A DNA stretch of 64,000 nucleotides from Elmis aenea. Its lineage: Eukaryota > Arthropoda > Insecta > Coleoptera > Elmidae. The stretch's first letter is position 1; each line of letters opens with the position of its first letter. The notes under the pieces are model-generated. The model had not been told where the DNA came from. It was given only the letters and a program-made list of their open reading frames with translations, and did no database searches. This document shows positions 12,340 through 21,217 of this stretch, piece by piece. The stretch lies in contig OX393577.1 in NCBI GenBank assembly GCA_947652605.1, positions 68,100,108 through 68,164,107 of the forward strand, written 5' to 3'. The position numbers and the translations under genes are program-made.

Positions 12340-12709
12340 AGGAAGGTTCAAAGTCTTGGAGGTTAAATCAGGAGATCTTAGCGGTCATTCGATGTCACTG
12401 CTTTTGGAGATTAATCGGTCTGGAAACATTCTAATCAAGCTTTCGATTGTTGCTCGTGTTGTATGACATGTAGCACCATCTTGCTGTAACCACATATTTT
12501 CCTAACCTAGTTCTTGCGGTTGTTGTAATAGAAAGTTATCGAGTAGGCCCGGTAGCTGTCACTCTTCACAGTTACAGCTTTGTCCTTAACGCCTCCAAAA
12601 AAAAAAAGTTTCAGTCTTAAATCCTGAAAAATTTCACATTACATTGTCCCTCCACAAGATTTTACTGGTCGTTGGTAATTCAGTTGCGGGTTTTCAGCGC
12701 TCCAAAACG
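12340..12709 (-). pseudogene. Tc1/mariner-type transposase relic
   Basis: This was the cut-and-paste transposase of an insect DNA element of the IS630-Tc1-mariner superfamily. The reverse complement reads FWSAENPQLNYQRPVKSCGG, then a stop, then FFFGGVKDKAVTVKSDSYR. It then shifts frame and reads QDGATCHTTRATIESLI and DRLISKSSDIE, with a final stop before PLRSPDLT. The order FWSAENPQ, GxVxGxxY-like block, QQDGATCHT and W-P-(P)-RSPDLTPLD is the canonical second half of these transposases, and the Asp of QDGA is the second catalytic residue. At least two stops and one frameshift make it dead. The N-terminal half and the inverted terminal repeats were not found. Confidence 0.75.
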
Positions 12710-12987
12710 TCGATTATGAAAAAACTTTTCTTTGTACTAAACAAACATGGGCAGCGAATAAAATTATTTTTCTTAGTGACTTTTTCAAGCTTTATTTTTT
12801 TTATACTAATCGTTCTAACTTTCTTCTCTATTTTTCTTATGGTGTTGTGTCAAACATGATGATACGTTTTATATATCGCTGACACAAGCGTTTTAAAGAG
12901 CGCTGAGTGTCTTATTCTGCCGATCTTTGCGTTATTTTTTGTAGGTCGTCATTGAATAAAATCGAACAATTCCTTTGCACTTCACAT

Positions 12988-13330
12988 ACAGGATTCTCGT
13001 TTTTCGAGGGCCACATCTCGTAAACGGTAAGAGTTACGACTTCGGTTAAATTAGGGCAAAGTTGTATATTCAGGTGCTTAATTATTCGATGCAAACAGAA
13101 CTTATCTAGCTCTTTTAGTTTTTGAGATGTAGGGGAAAAAGTAAGTAAAAAAAAATGGCGAAAACAAATATTTTATTTAAAACAAATCCTAATCGGTATG
13201 GTAAATAATTGTCTTTGTCCCTTTTTCCTTGGAAGCACGTAAGTAAACCGCATGAAGTTTGTATTAAAGGGATTTAATTAAAAAAATAGGTAATAATAAA
13301 TATGTTAGGAATACATTAACATTGTTCACT
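12988..13330 (+). repeat. Left inverted arm of the fold-back element
   Basis: Reverse-complementary to 15010-15617 apart from scattered substitutions, a 7-base gap near the tip and the 250-bp segment present only on the right. It ends directly at the first minisatellite unit. Confidence 0.85.
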
Positions 13331-14381
13331 GTGTAGATGGATGTCTAGTGCTGTGTGCTCGTTCCGGGAGTCAGAATTTCCGAAGCGGATAAGGCGACGT
13401 GTAGATGGATGTCTAGTGCTGTATGCTCGCTCCGGGAGCCAGACTTCCCGGAGCGGATAAGTCACGCGACGTGTAGATGGATGTCTAGTGCTGTATGCTT
13501 GCTCCGAGCCAGACGTCCCGGAGCAGATAAGTAACACGCGACGTGTAGATGGATGTCTAGTGCTGTATGCTCGCTCCAGGAACCAGACTTCACGGAACGG
13601 ATCACACGCGTGTAGATGGATGTCGTGCTGTATGCTCGCTCCGGGAGCCAGACTTCCCGGAGCGGATGTCACGCGACCTGTAGATGGATGTCTAGTGCTG
13701 TATGCTCGCTCTGGGAGACAGACTTCCCGGAGCGGATAAGTAACACGCGACGTGTAGATGGATGTCGTGCTGTATACTCGCTCCGGAAGACAGACTTCCC
13801 GGAGCGGATGCGACGGATAGATGTCTAGTGCTGTATGCTCGCTCCGGGAGCCAACTTCCCGGAGCGGATAAGTATCACGCGACGTGTAGATGGATGTCTA
13901 GTGCTGTATGCTTGCTCCGAGAGACAGGCTTCCCGGAGCGGATAAGTAACACGCGACGTGTAGATGGATGTCTAGTGCTGTATGCTTGCTCCGGGAGACA
14001 GTTCCCGGAGCGGATAAGTAACACGCGACGTGTAGGGGGATGTCTGTGCTGTATGCTTGCTCCGGGAGCCAGACTTCCCGAAGCGGATAAGTCACACGCG
14101 ACGTGTAGATGGATGTCTAGTGCTGTATGCTCGCTCCGGGATCCAGACTTCCCGGAGCGGATAAGTAACACGCGACGTGTAGATGGATGTCTAGTGCTGT
14201 ATACTTGCTCCGGGAGTCAGACTTCCCGGAGCGGATAAGTAACACGCGACGTGTAGATGGATCTGTATGCTCCTTCCGCGGGCCTTATAACCCGGGACGA
14301 ATAAGTGACATCTTGATTGGCGTCTCGTGTTGTTTGCTCACTCCGGGAGTCACTCTTTCCGGAGTAGATGAAGGACATGCG
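13331..14381. repeat. GC-rich minisatellite, about 15 units of about 74 bp, each with two hairpins
   Basis: The unit begins ACGTGTAGATGGATGTCTAG and continues TGCTGTATGCTCGCTCCGGG, then AGCCAGACTTCCCGGAGCGG and ATAAGTAACACGCG. Unit starts recur every 62-78 bp from 13331 to about 14250, with a last degenerate unit at about 14305-14381. Each intact unit holds a strong hairpin, CGCTCCGGGA paired with TCCCGGAGCG around an 8-base loop. A second, shorter palindrome, ACACG-CGA-CGTGT, lies at unit junctions. Small indels disturb many units. The array is far more GC-rich than anything else in the window. The long open frames in it (for example 13316-13672 minus and 13762-14238 plus) are by-products of the repeat, not genes. 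Confidence 0.9.
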
Positions 14382-14723
14382 ATTTTAAAACAGTAAATCG
14401 TTGTGTTAATAGACATAAATAGTATTGATTAACAATGAAACTTTGTTTTTCATGGTCTAGGAAAATAAAAACTGTTTTCTTGCGCACGCCAAAAAATAAG
14501 TACATATACATTCGCACGTCTTTAAAAACGGAAGTTGTAGTTTACAAATACAGCCTGAAGGGATGTGTATTATGATACATAATTTACATTAAGTCAATTA
14601 CTGAATCGTAATGAATAAGATTCTGAGTAATGGAATCGATGAATAGCCAAACAGTGGCGTTTCTCATGTAAAAAATTCGCTGTTGGTGAAAACATGCAGC
14701 AATTTAGCAAAAATGTCTATATT
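14382..14723. other. Unassigned interior of the fold-back element
   Basis: AT-rich, no repeat unit, no open frame of interest. It separates the minisatellite from the hAT-type MITE. Confidence 0.5.
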
Positions 14724-14731
14724 GTCTAAAG

Positions 14732-14897
14732 AAGTTTCTCAAAGAGTGGTCCGCGGACCCCCTTAGGGTCCTTGAATTCTTCTGATGGGGTCCCCAGAGC
14801 CTTTATAACGTCCAAATTTATTGGCAACACTTTATTGAAAACAAAAATATTGTCTACGAAACAGGGGCCCTAAGAATAAAAAGTTTGAGAAACACTG
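14732..14897. mobile_element. hAT-type MITE, 166 bp
   Basis: The right end reads, inward, CAGTGTTTCTCAAAC. The left end reads AAGTTTCTCAAAGAGTGG, the same motif with its tip damaged. The CAGTG(T)TTCTCAAAC terminus is the classic hAT (Charlie-type) inverted repeat. The flanking octamers GTCTAAAG (14724-14731) and GTTTAAAG (14898-14905) differ at one base and fit an 8-bp target duplication. A GGTCCGCGGACCCCCTTAGG block near the left end is typical of such MITEs. It lies inside the fold-back element and is therefore younger than it. Confidence 0.75.
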
Positions 14898-15009
14898 GTT
14901 TAAAGTAAAAAATCGCGAAAATAAGGCCAAATAAAGATTAAATACACATTTTTGAGAAATTTATTACTTAACCAAAGAACATATTCTAAAATTATTTGCT
15001 AATAGGTAA

Positions 15010-15617
15010 GTGAACAATGTTAATGCATTCCTAACATATTTATTATTACCTATTTTTTTAATTAAATCCCTTTAATAGAGATTTCGTGCGGTTTACTTAC
15101 GTGCTCCCAAAGAAAAAGGGACAAAAATAATTATTTACCATGCCGATTAGGATTTGTTTTAAATAAAATATTTGTTTTTGCCATTTTTAACAACAATTGT
15201 TTTAAAAAAGTCCCAAGTGTTATACATTGTCGAATTCAGAAGAAAATGCTCTTCAAATTGGCGTTAAAATCAGATATAGTGTCCATAAGAAAAAATTTAC
15301 CTGATGATGGTTTTAAAAAAAGAAAACTTCGCACGGAGAATATAATTGGGTAATTTGATTCCTTGCAAAAAGTGACCATGAAAAAGTTTTTACAGAAATG
15401 AAATTTAATATCAAATGAAAAAGTTACGGGCAAAAAACAAAAATCCACTTTTTTACTTTTTCCCCTATATCTCAAAAACTAGAAGAGCTAGATAAGTTCT
15501 GTTTGAATCGAATTATTAAGCACCTGAATATACAACTTTGCTCTAATTTAACCGAAGTCGTAACTCTTACCGTTTACGAGATCGCCATAGTGGCCCTCGA
15601 AAAACGAGAACCCTGTA
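15010..15617 (-). repeat. Right inverted arm of the fold-back element
   Basis: Inverted partner of 12988-13330. It contains the additional segment 15190-15445, in which a minus-strand open frame (15236-15475) has no recognisable motif. Whether this segment was lost from the left arm or gained by the right cannot be told from one copy. Confidence 0.8.
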
Positions 15618-15713
15618 TAGCAGGGGTCCCCAACCTTTTTGCACCCAAGAGCACATTCTAGAATACTGGTAGGGCGGCGTGCGCCACCTATTTTTTTTAC
15701 TTCAAATTTATAG

Positions 15714-17631
15714 TTTTTTTTTTTTTTTTTTTTTTTTTTTATTTTTTTATATCATTACATTTTACACAATCTGTCCTAGAGACGGACAATAAGTGTTTTT
15801 GTGAAATTAAAATTAAAAATAATTAATTGAAAAAATTAAAAATAATTAATTGACTTGTAGGGCTTATCCCAGTGGATAGTCCCTTTACTTGCCTAAGTAA
15901 CAAATCTTACCTAAGTAACAAATCTTACCTACGTAACAAATAATTAACTTAAAAGAGGTTTCTAATTCTAATTTTTAGTCTAGCAATGCTAATCAAACCG
16001 GGTTGTGAGGTCTGATGGCTTGAACCTTTTTAGCCGCCTAGTTTCGCACTCTTTGTCCATGAGATTGTTTGCTAACTTGTTAGGGTGGACTTTTACTCGT
16101 TCACTGTATCTGGAACTAAACTTTTTTATTTCTTCTTTCACTGAAGGCACGCACAGATCACATTGTATTACTGCGTTGGGTACATACCAAGGTGCGTTCA
16201 CTATGGTTCGAAGAACTTTATTCTGAAATCGTTGTATTATGTCAATGTTGGTGTTGCTGGCTGAGCCCCAAAGCTGGATACCATAACTCCATATGGGCTT
16301 TAGTATTACTTTATAAATTAATAGTTTGTTCTCTAATGTTAGCTGTGATTGTCTACCAATCATCCAGTACATTTGCCGCAGTTTCATACCAAGTTGCTTT
16401 CTCTTAGTGAATATATGTTTTTGCCAATTCATTCTGCGGTCTAGATGCAGGCCGAGATATTTTACATTATCTAAATGTTGTAATTGTCGTCCATTTAGTA
16501 TAACGGGTGGGCAATTATCTTTTTTCATAGTGTACGTCACGTGTACTGATTTGTCTTCGTTAACTTTCATTTTCCATTTTTTAAGCCACAGCTGGATTTT
16601 ATTGAGGTTGGTTTGTAGGTTTTTCGTGGCTGCTGCAGGGTTAGGATGTGTTGCTAGTACAGCAGTATCGTCCGCAAAGGTCACTACAGTAGTTAGCCGA
16701 GTTGTTGGAAGGTCAGCTGTATATAACAGGTATAATACAGGTCCCAGCACACTTCCTTGCGGTACACCAGATAGTATGTTTTGCAGTTCAGTGTATTCTT
16801 CTTTGTACTTGACAAGGTAATGGCGTTCTGTTAAATAAGATTTTAGTACTTCGTATAATTGGTGCGGCAGGTCCTTCTTGAGTTTATAGCACAAGCCCTC
16901 ATGCCAGACTTTGTCAAAAGCCTGGCTTAAATCTAGGAAGGCGGCAGAACAGAACTTTTTTGTTTCAAGAGCATTGTTGATTTTGTTGACTACTCTATGT
17001 ATTTGTTCGATCGTGCCATGTTTATTTCGGAATCCGAATTGGTGGTTGGGTATTAATTGTTTCTCTTCAAGTATTGGCTGCATTCTTTTTAGTAGGATTT
17101 TCTCAAATACCTTTGAAAGCGTTGGCAGGAGACTTATGGGCCTGTACGACGTTATCTCTTCAGGTTTTTTGCCCGGTTTAGGCAACATGATTATCTGTGC
17201 TATTTTCCAGAGATTAGGGAAGTATCCTAATCTTATAGCCGAGTTAAATATTTGTACTATAGCTTTTATGCCTTTATCAGTCATCTCCTGCAACACTTTT
17301 CCCGTTATTAGGTCGAATCCTGGTGCCTTTTTGGGGTTAATTTCCTTTTTTATCGTGTATTTCACTTCCCTCGCCTTCACTTTTGCAATAGGCATATCCA
17401 TCTGATACGGTGCTGCTAAGAATTCTTTAATTTCAGCTTCATCTTCGGGGATTGATTCCGATGTAAAGGGTTTGAATACATTTTTCAGGTGGTCAGCAAA
17501 TGCGGTCGCTTTTTCCTTATCGTTTCTAGCCCACTCACCATCTCGGTGTTTAATGGGTGGAATGAATTGCTGCGGTCTTTTTAATTGTTTTGTAGCCTTC
17601 CATAATGAATAATCTGTTGTCTCCGAGTTAT
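15714..17631 (-). mobile_element. 5'-truncated Jockey-like retrotransposon nested in the hAT element
   Basis: A poly(T) run from 15714 marks the poly(A) tail of a minus-strand insertion. The 10-bp sequence AAATTTATAG just outside it (15704-15713) is repeated at 17632-17641, giving a target duplication. Coding sequence is open from the 5' break at 17631 to the stop near 15989. The 3' untranslated part (about 15760-15988) includes a short tandem repeat of TTACCTAAGTAACAAATC (about 15885-15950). The endonuclease half of ORF2 is missing, as expected when target-primed reverse transcription stops early. Confidence 0.9.
15989..17630 (-). CDS. Jockey-like reverse transcriptase ORF, N-terminally truncated
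   Basis: This encodes the reverse transcriptase of a non-LTR element, which copies the element's RNA at a nicked target. Counting from the first in-frame ATG (17401), residues 22-32 read NPKKAPGFDLI. SYRPISLLPTLSKVFEKIL follows at 85-103, and HQFGFRNKHGT at 120-130. The first catalytic Asp is D157 in FLDLSQAFDKV. GVPQGSVLGPVLY is at 212-224, and the FADD box at 242-245 supplies the other catalytic Asp pair. The C-terminal tail has YGIQLWGSA and RRLKRFKPSD. The frame stays open upstream of the ATG to the insertion junction at about 17630, so the ATG is not the natural start. No stop or frameshift occurs over about 547 codons, suggesting a relatively young copy. The plus-strand frames over this region are shadows. 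Confidence 0.9.
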
Positions 17632-17823
17632 AAATTTATAGTTAATGATATACATAAAAAAAAATTATTCTAAAAGTGTAATTTTAACCTAAAAATTATT
17701 CTTTACATTCTTATATAAATAAATACATACCAAATAATACACCCAAATTTACATTACATAAAAATTATTTATAAAATTATTAACGGCAAAGTCAATGTGA
17801 TTTTTGGCATTGGATTTTATTGG

Positions 17824-19206
17824 CTAATGCCTCATAATCAGGAGAATATGGCGATATTCCTGTTCGTACACAATCAAATCATCAAGATGCTCATTGGTGA
17901 GTCGAGATCTGTACTTGGATTTGATGATATTCATGGTCGAAAACAATGATTCGCACAAGTATGTGGAACCGAAAAACGATTTTATCTTGTATGCTGCTCT
18001 TTTTAAAAATGGAAACTTTCTTCTGTCCACTAGATTCCAAAAGTTCTCATCTGATATATAGGATTTTAGCACAATATCATTCTGAAGATCTAAGATTTCT
18101 AACTCCAGTTCTTCTGCTTTAACTTGAAGAAGCTCTGCAATGGATATAGCTATTTCTGTTATATTTACTTTGCAAGTAAAAGGATTGATAAGAAAGGTGA
18201 TCATTGGCTCGATGATAGTAAACTGCTGAAATCTCTTTTCAAACTGTTCTTGAATCATTTGAAGGTTCATAACAAATGATAACAAGTTAAATTCACTGTC
18301 ACCTATCATTTTCTTCATAGTTGGAAAATGCACAACAGACTTCATCTGCAGCTGTGATATCCACAAAACCAGTTTTGCTTTAAATGCGTTTACAGAGCCT
18401 ATCATTGCAGCAACATGCTTGTCTTTTCCCTGCAACTCCAAGTTTAAAAAATTTAATTTTTCCATTATGTCTGTGAGAAAACCCAAATCCATCAGCCAGC
18501 AAGAGTCAGTTAGTTCATCAAAATTTTGATTTTTGGTGTTGAAATATTTTTTTATATCTTCAATCAAGCTTACAAATCTTGTAAGAACTTTACCTTTGCT
18601 AAGCCAACGTACTTCAGTATGCAGGATGAGATCAGGTTCTTTATCTTCAGTATCTTCTAATAGGGTCTTGAAAAGTCGGTGCTGCAAAGGGGCTGCTCTA
18701 ATTAAGTTGACTATTTTTGTAACTATTTTCATAACGTGTCCGAAGGGCAGTATTCTACCACACAGAACTTCTTGATGAATTATACAGTGGTAGGACATAA
18801 AGTTTGGAAATGATTCATCTTTCTTGCAGAGGGCAATAAATCCATTGATATTACCAATCATTGCTGGTGCCCCATCAGTGGTTATCGCAGACAACTTGTG
18901 CAAAGGCATATCTATCGACTTGGAATATGCCCTAAATATCTTATAGATATCGTTACCCGTTGTTCGTCCTTTCATAGGTAATATTTTCAGCAGATCTTCT
19001 TTTACAGTGAAGTTACTAAATACCATTCTCACCATAACAGCTAATTGTGCTGTGTCTGATACATTAGTTGACTCGTCAAATTGTAATGAGAACCAGTCAC
19101 ATGTTTCCAAATCGCTCTTTAATTGAGTTTGCATGTCCGTTGAAATGATATTTATTCTTCTTGTGACGGTGTTATCTGATAACTGTAAGTCTTGTATTGC
19201 TGACAT
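17824..19206 (-). pseudogene. hAT transposase, catalytic and dimerisation part
   Basis: This is the main body of a cut-and-paste transposase of the hAT superfamily, resembling the family that also gave rise to ZBED/GTF2IRD2-type domesticated proteins. NTVTRRI is at 12-18, the first acidic residue D44 is in QFDEST, and the second, D111, is in TTDGAPAM. The CxxH pair C141/H144 is in CIIHQEVLCG, W201 is in EVRWLSKGK, and the third acidic residue E419 is in CESLFSTMN. The dimerisation segment KSKYRSRLTNEHLDDL is near the end. All catalytic positions are intact, yet three frameshifts break the gene. One lies between this frame and the upstream one near 19208-19250. One lies near 17870, after LDDLI, where another frame continues DCVRTGISPYSPDYEAL. 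The third is near 19437. Confidence 0.9.
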
Positions 19207-19207
19207 A

Positions 19208-19638
19208 ATCTCACGTTTGTTAGAAAATCCCTCAAATAAGCAATCAGCGCCAAACAGTCAGAAATGCTTCTTTTAACAACTCACCATCCTGGTACGGCTT
19301 TTTCTTCTTTGCGAGCATGTGAGAAATTTTTAACGAAGCAATAGTGGCATTTTTAGATTTTTCCACATGTCTAGTTAAAACCGACTGTTGGGCAGACAGG
19401 TTTGATTTTAGTTGATTTACTTTTTTCTTTCTCACTTCAGAGACTTAAGTGGATAGCTCGTATCAAAAGTGGCATGAATTGTCTGGAAGTGACGTTCAAC
19501 ATTATGTTTTCTCGGCACTGCAACGCTACTGCCGCACAATAAACAAACACATTTATTTTTAAAATTAACGAGAGAGTATAACTCCTCCCAGTCAGTGTTA
19601 AAATTATAACTTCGTTGTCTTTTACTTGGTCCACTCAT
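19208..19638 (-). pseudogene. hAT transposase N-terminus with BED-type zinc finger
   Basis: This is the DNA-binding start of the transposase. From the likely ATG at 19638 the protein begins MSGPSKRQRSYNFNTDWEEL. It then has a C-x2-C-x14-H-x4-H finger (CLLC ... ERHFQTIH), the BED-type layout that binds the element's ends. The frame stops at SLK near 19432. A one-base shift opens the next block (19244-19435), KKKVNQLKSNLSAQQSVLTR and MLAKKKKPYQDGELLKEAFL, the usual linker of this family. A second shift in the GTTTGGCGCTGAT stretch leads to ADCLFEGFSNKREIM and into the downstream frame. The longer reading that starts at 19668 adds ten codons without family support. Confidence 0.85.
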
Positions 19639-20041
19639 TTTGGAATTTAAAGCCGTAATATTAAACACCGTATATCAAAATTATGATCGTAAAACTAGAA
19701 ACAAATAATGAATTACGTCGAACGAACGTTTATTTTACACCACACCGTGTAGCATAACAGAAACTATACTAGCTACCCCTACCAACCTACCATCCACATC
19801 AACGATGACATTACATACCCGGCTCGTCAACTGTAATATTATTTTTCTCTGGCTGCACAGTGCAGTTTGTTTAAAATTGTAAGAAGAAATATAGGCAAAA
19901 TAAGTATTTTAGAAACTTGTTTTAAAATTAAATTTTAATAGAAACTTTTTTGTCGTGGTCAAACAGTGGCGGGCTCACGAAAATTGGTCGCTGGGCGCCA
20001 TGGTGCCCGCGGGCATAGGGTTGGGGACCACTGCTGTATAG

Positions 20042-20860
20042 GGTATAGAACCCTTATCGATTCGACTATCCTGAAATTTTACATATACTCACATATCTGC
20101 TTTAACTGTTTCATTATTTACTAACGGTATAACAAAAATTAATTTCGTAACGTCGTAATAAAGCCAGGGGATATAATATAATCTAAACAAAAGGATCTGC
20201 TTTGGCGTGCTTTTAATTTGTGTTCATATAAAAGGGAAAAGCTTCATAAGCTGACGTACGTAAATGTGTGCAAATCAACAACCCATAAATACAAACTAGC
20301 ATACATAAAAATGTTACATTTGAGTGTATCCAAGTTTATTCAGCTGTTTTAGTGACATTTTCACATTTCTAGCTATATCCATGCAAAATAGTTTGCATAT
20401 TTTACACAAACTAGACGTCTCGGCTCATATAAACGCAATATTTGTTATTACAATGACGAACGAAAACACAGGCAAATCCCTCAAAGCAATGGTTTCGCAA
20501 AGTTGAACTGTACAGAAAATTTGATTAAAGTTGGATTTTTATGCTCGATGGTCGTAAAGAGGGCGCTAGCCTCGCCTCCACGTACAACACTAGGACATAG
20601 TTCTGCTGACGAGTGCAATTCGTTTGTCGGCGATGACACAATGGGATCCAACACGTCTCAGAAGTTTCGATTTCATTTTATGGGTGATACATTTTCGCGT
20701 TCAATTCTTATTAGAGAATTTTCCTTTTTTTCCAATATTGAATGGGAGATTTCGAAAAACTGATGAATTAGGTAATGACCATCAGTGTAGGCCGATTAAA
20801 TGTTTAATTTAGCGAACTAACAGTGGAGAGGGTTGTCTGCGAAATCCAAATGTCCATAAA
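20042..20860. other. Unassigned DNA
   Basis: No gene is recognised. The first 60 bases continue the flank of the hAT target (TATAGAACCCTTATCG). A patch at 20540-20700 is richer in CpG, and two overlapping open frames there (20503-20763, 20624-20812) lack any motif. Confidence 0.4.
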
Positions 20861-20869
20861 ACATCTTTT

Positions 20870-21217
20870 AAACAAATTCAAAAGTCTCCGGCATCAAAAT
20901 GCCTGCTTCAGCTCCGCTCCATGCTCCAAATATTGTATTTTTAAAACAAGATCTTTAATCAAAAAATTTGTTATGTGGAAGTTGGTCAAAAATTACAATA
21001 TTTGACCCTAACAAACAAGTGAAGTTAAATTAATGTTTGAAAGAACAAATTATTGATCTTCAAAGTATATAAAAAAAAGTTTTTTTAAAAATTTTACATG
21101 ATAAACTGGAGCGGTGAGCAATCAAAATTATTTGCTCCGGACTCCGCTCCTGCTCCGGGCAAAAACGCATTGCTCCACTGCTCCGTGCTCCAGCTCCGAG
21201 CTCCGCTGCAAACCCCT
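20870..21217. mobile_element. Possible hAT-related non-autonomous remnant (GGAGC-rich)
   Basis: The minus strand from 21217 starts CAGGGGTTTGCAGCGGAGCT and continues with repeated GGAGC words. A second cluster of CTCCGCTCC-type words sits at about 20895-20930. A CAGGGG start with GGAGC-rich subterminal sequence is seen in some insect hAT elements. No matching left terminus and no 8-bp duplication were found, so this is a weak assignment. Confidence 0.3.

Larger units (their letters stand above)
12988..15617. mobile_element. Fold-back element with long inverted arms and internal minisatellite
   Basis: The left arm (12988-13330) and right arm (15010-15617) are inverted copies. Both ends start ACAGG(G/A)TTCTCGTTTTTCG, continue through a block containing CGTAAACGGTAAGAGTTACG, and end at the inner junction with AACATTGTTCAC. 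The right arm carries about 250 bp (15190-15445) absent from the left arm. Between the arms lie a minisatellite array touching the left arm, about 340 bp of unassigned DNA, a hAT-type MITE and about 100 bp more. No transposase gene is seen, so the element would be non-autonomous. Its own target duplication could not be established because a hAT element is inserted at its right edge. Confidence 0.75.
15622..20033 (-). mobile_element. Complete hAT element with 8-bp target duplication
   Basis: The ends are CAGGGGTCCCCAACC at 15622 and, inverted, CAGTGGTCCCCAACC ending at 20033. Exact 8-bp duplications CTGTATAG flank it at 15614-15621 and 20034-20041. CAG-starting inverted repeats and an 8-bp duplication define the hAT superfamily. 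It carries a transposase gene on the minus strand (17824-19638) broken by frameshifts. A Jockey-like retrotransposon is inserted between the gene and the left end. Without that insertion the element would be about 2.5 kb, a usual size for the superfamily. Its target lies at the tip of the fold-back element's right arm. Confidence 0.92.

Noticed and set aside
13316..14396. Several open frames on both strands rich in repeated blocks such as TSRSG and STRHPSTRR
   Set aside because: They follow the minisatellite period, occur on both strands at once and shift frame between units, so they are products of the repeat and not genes.
12988..15621. Target duplication of the fold-back element
   Set aside because: Candidate TA or ACAT flanks were too short, and the right flank is disturbed by the hAT duplication.
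16005..17405. Plus-strand frames of up to 164 codons over the Jockey-like RT
   Set aside because: They are antisense shadows of the minus-strand reverse transcriptase frame, which has all family motifs.
18533..18775. Plus-strand frame of 80 codons
   Set aside because: Antisense shadow of the hAT transposase.
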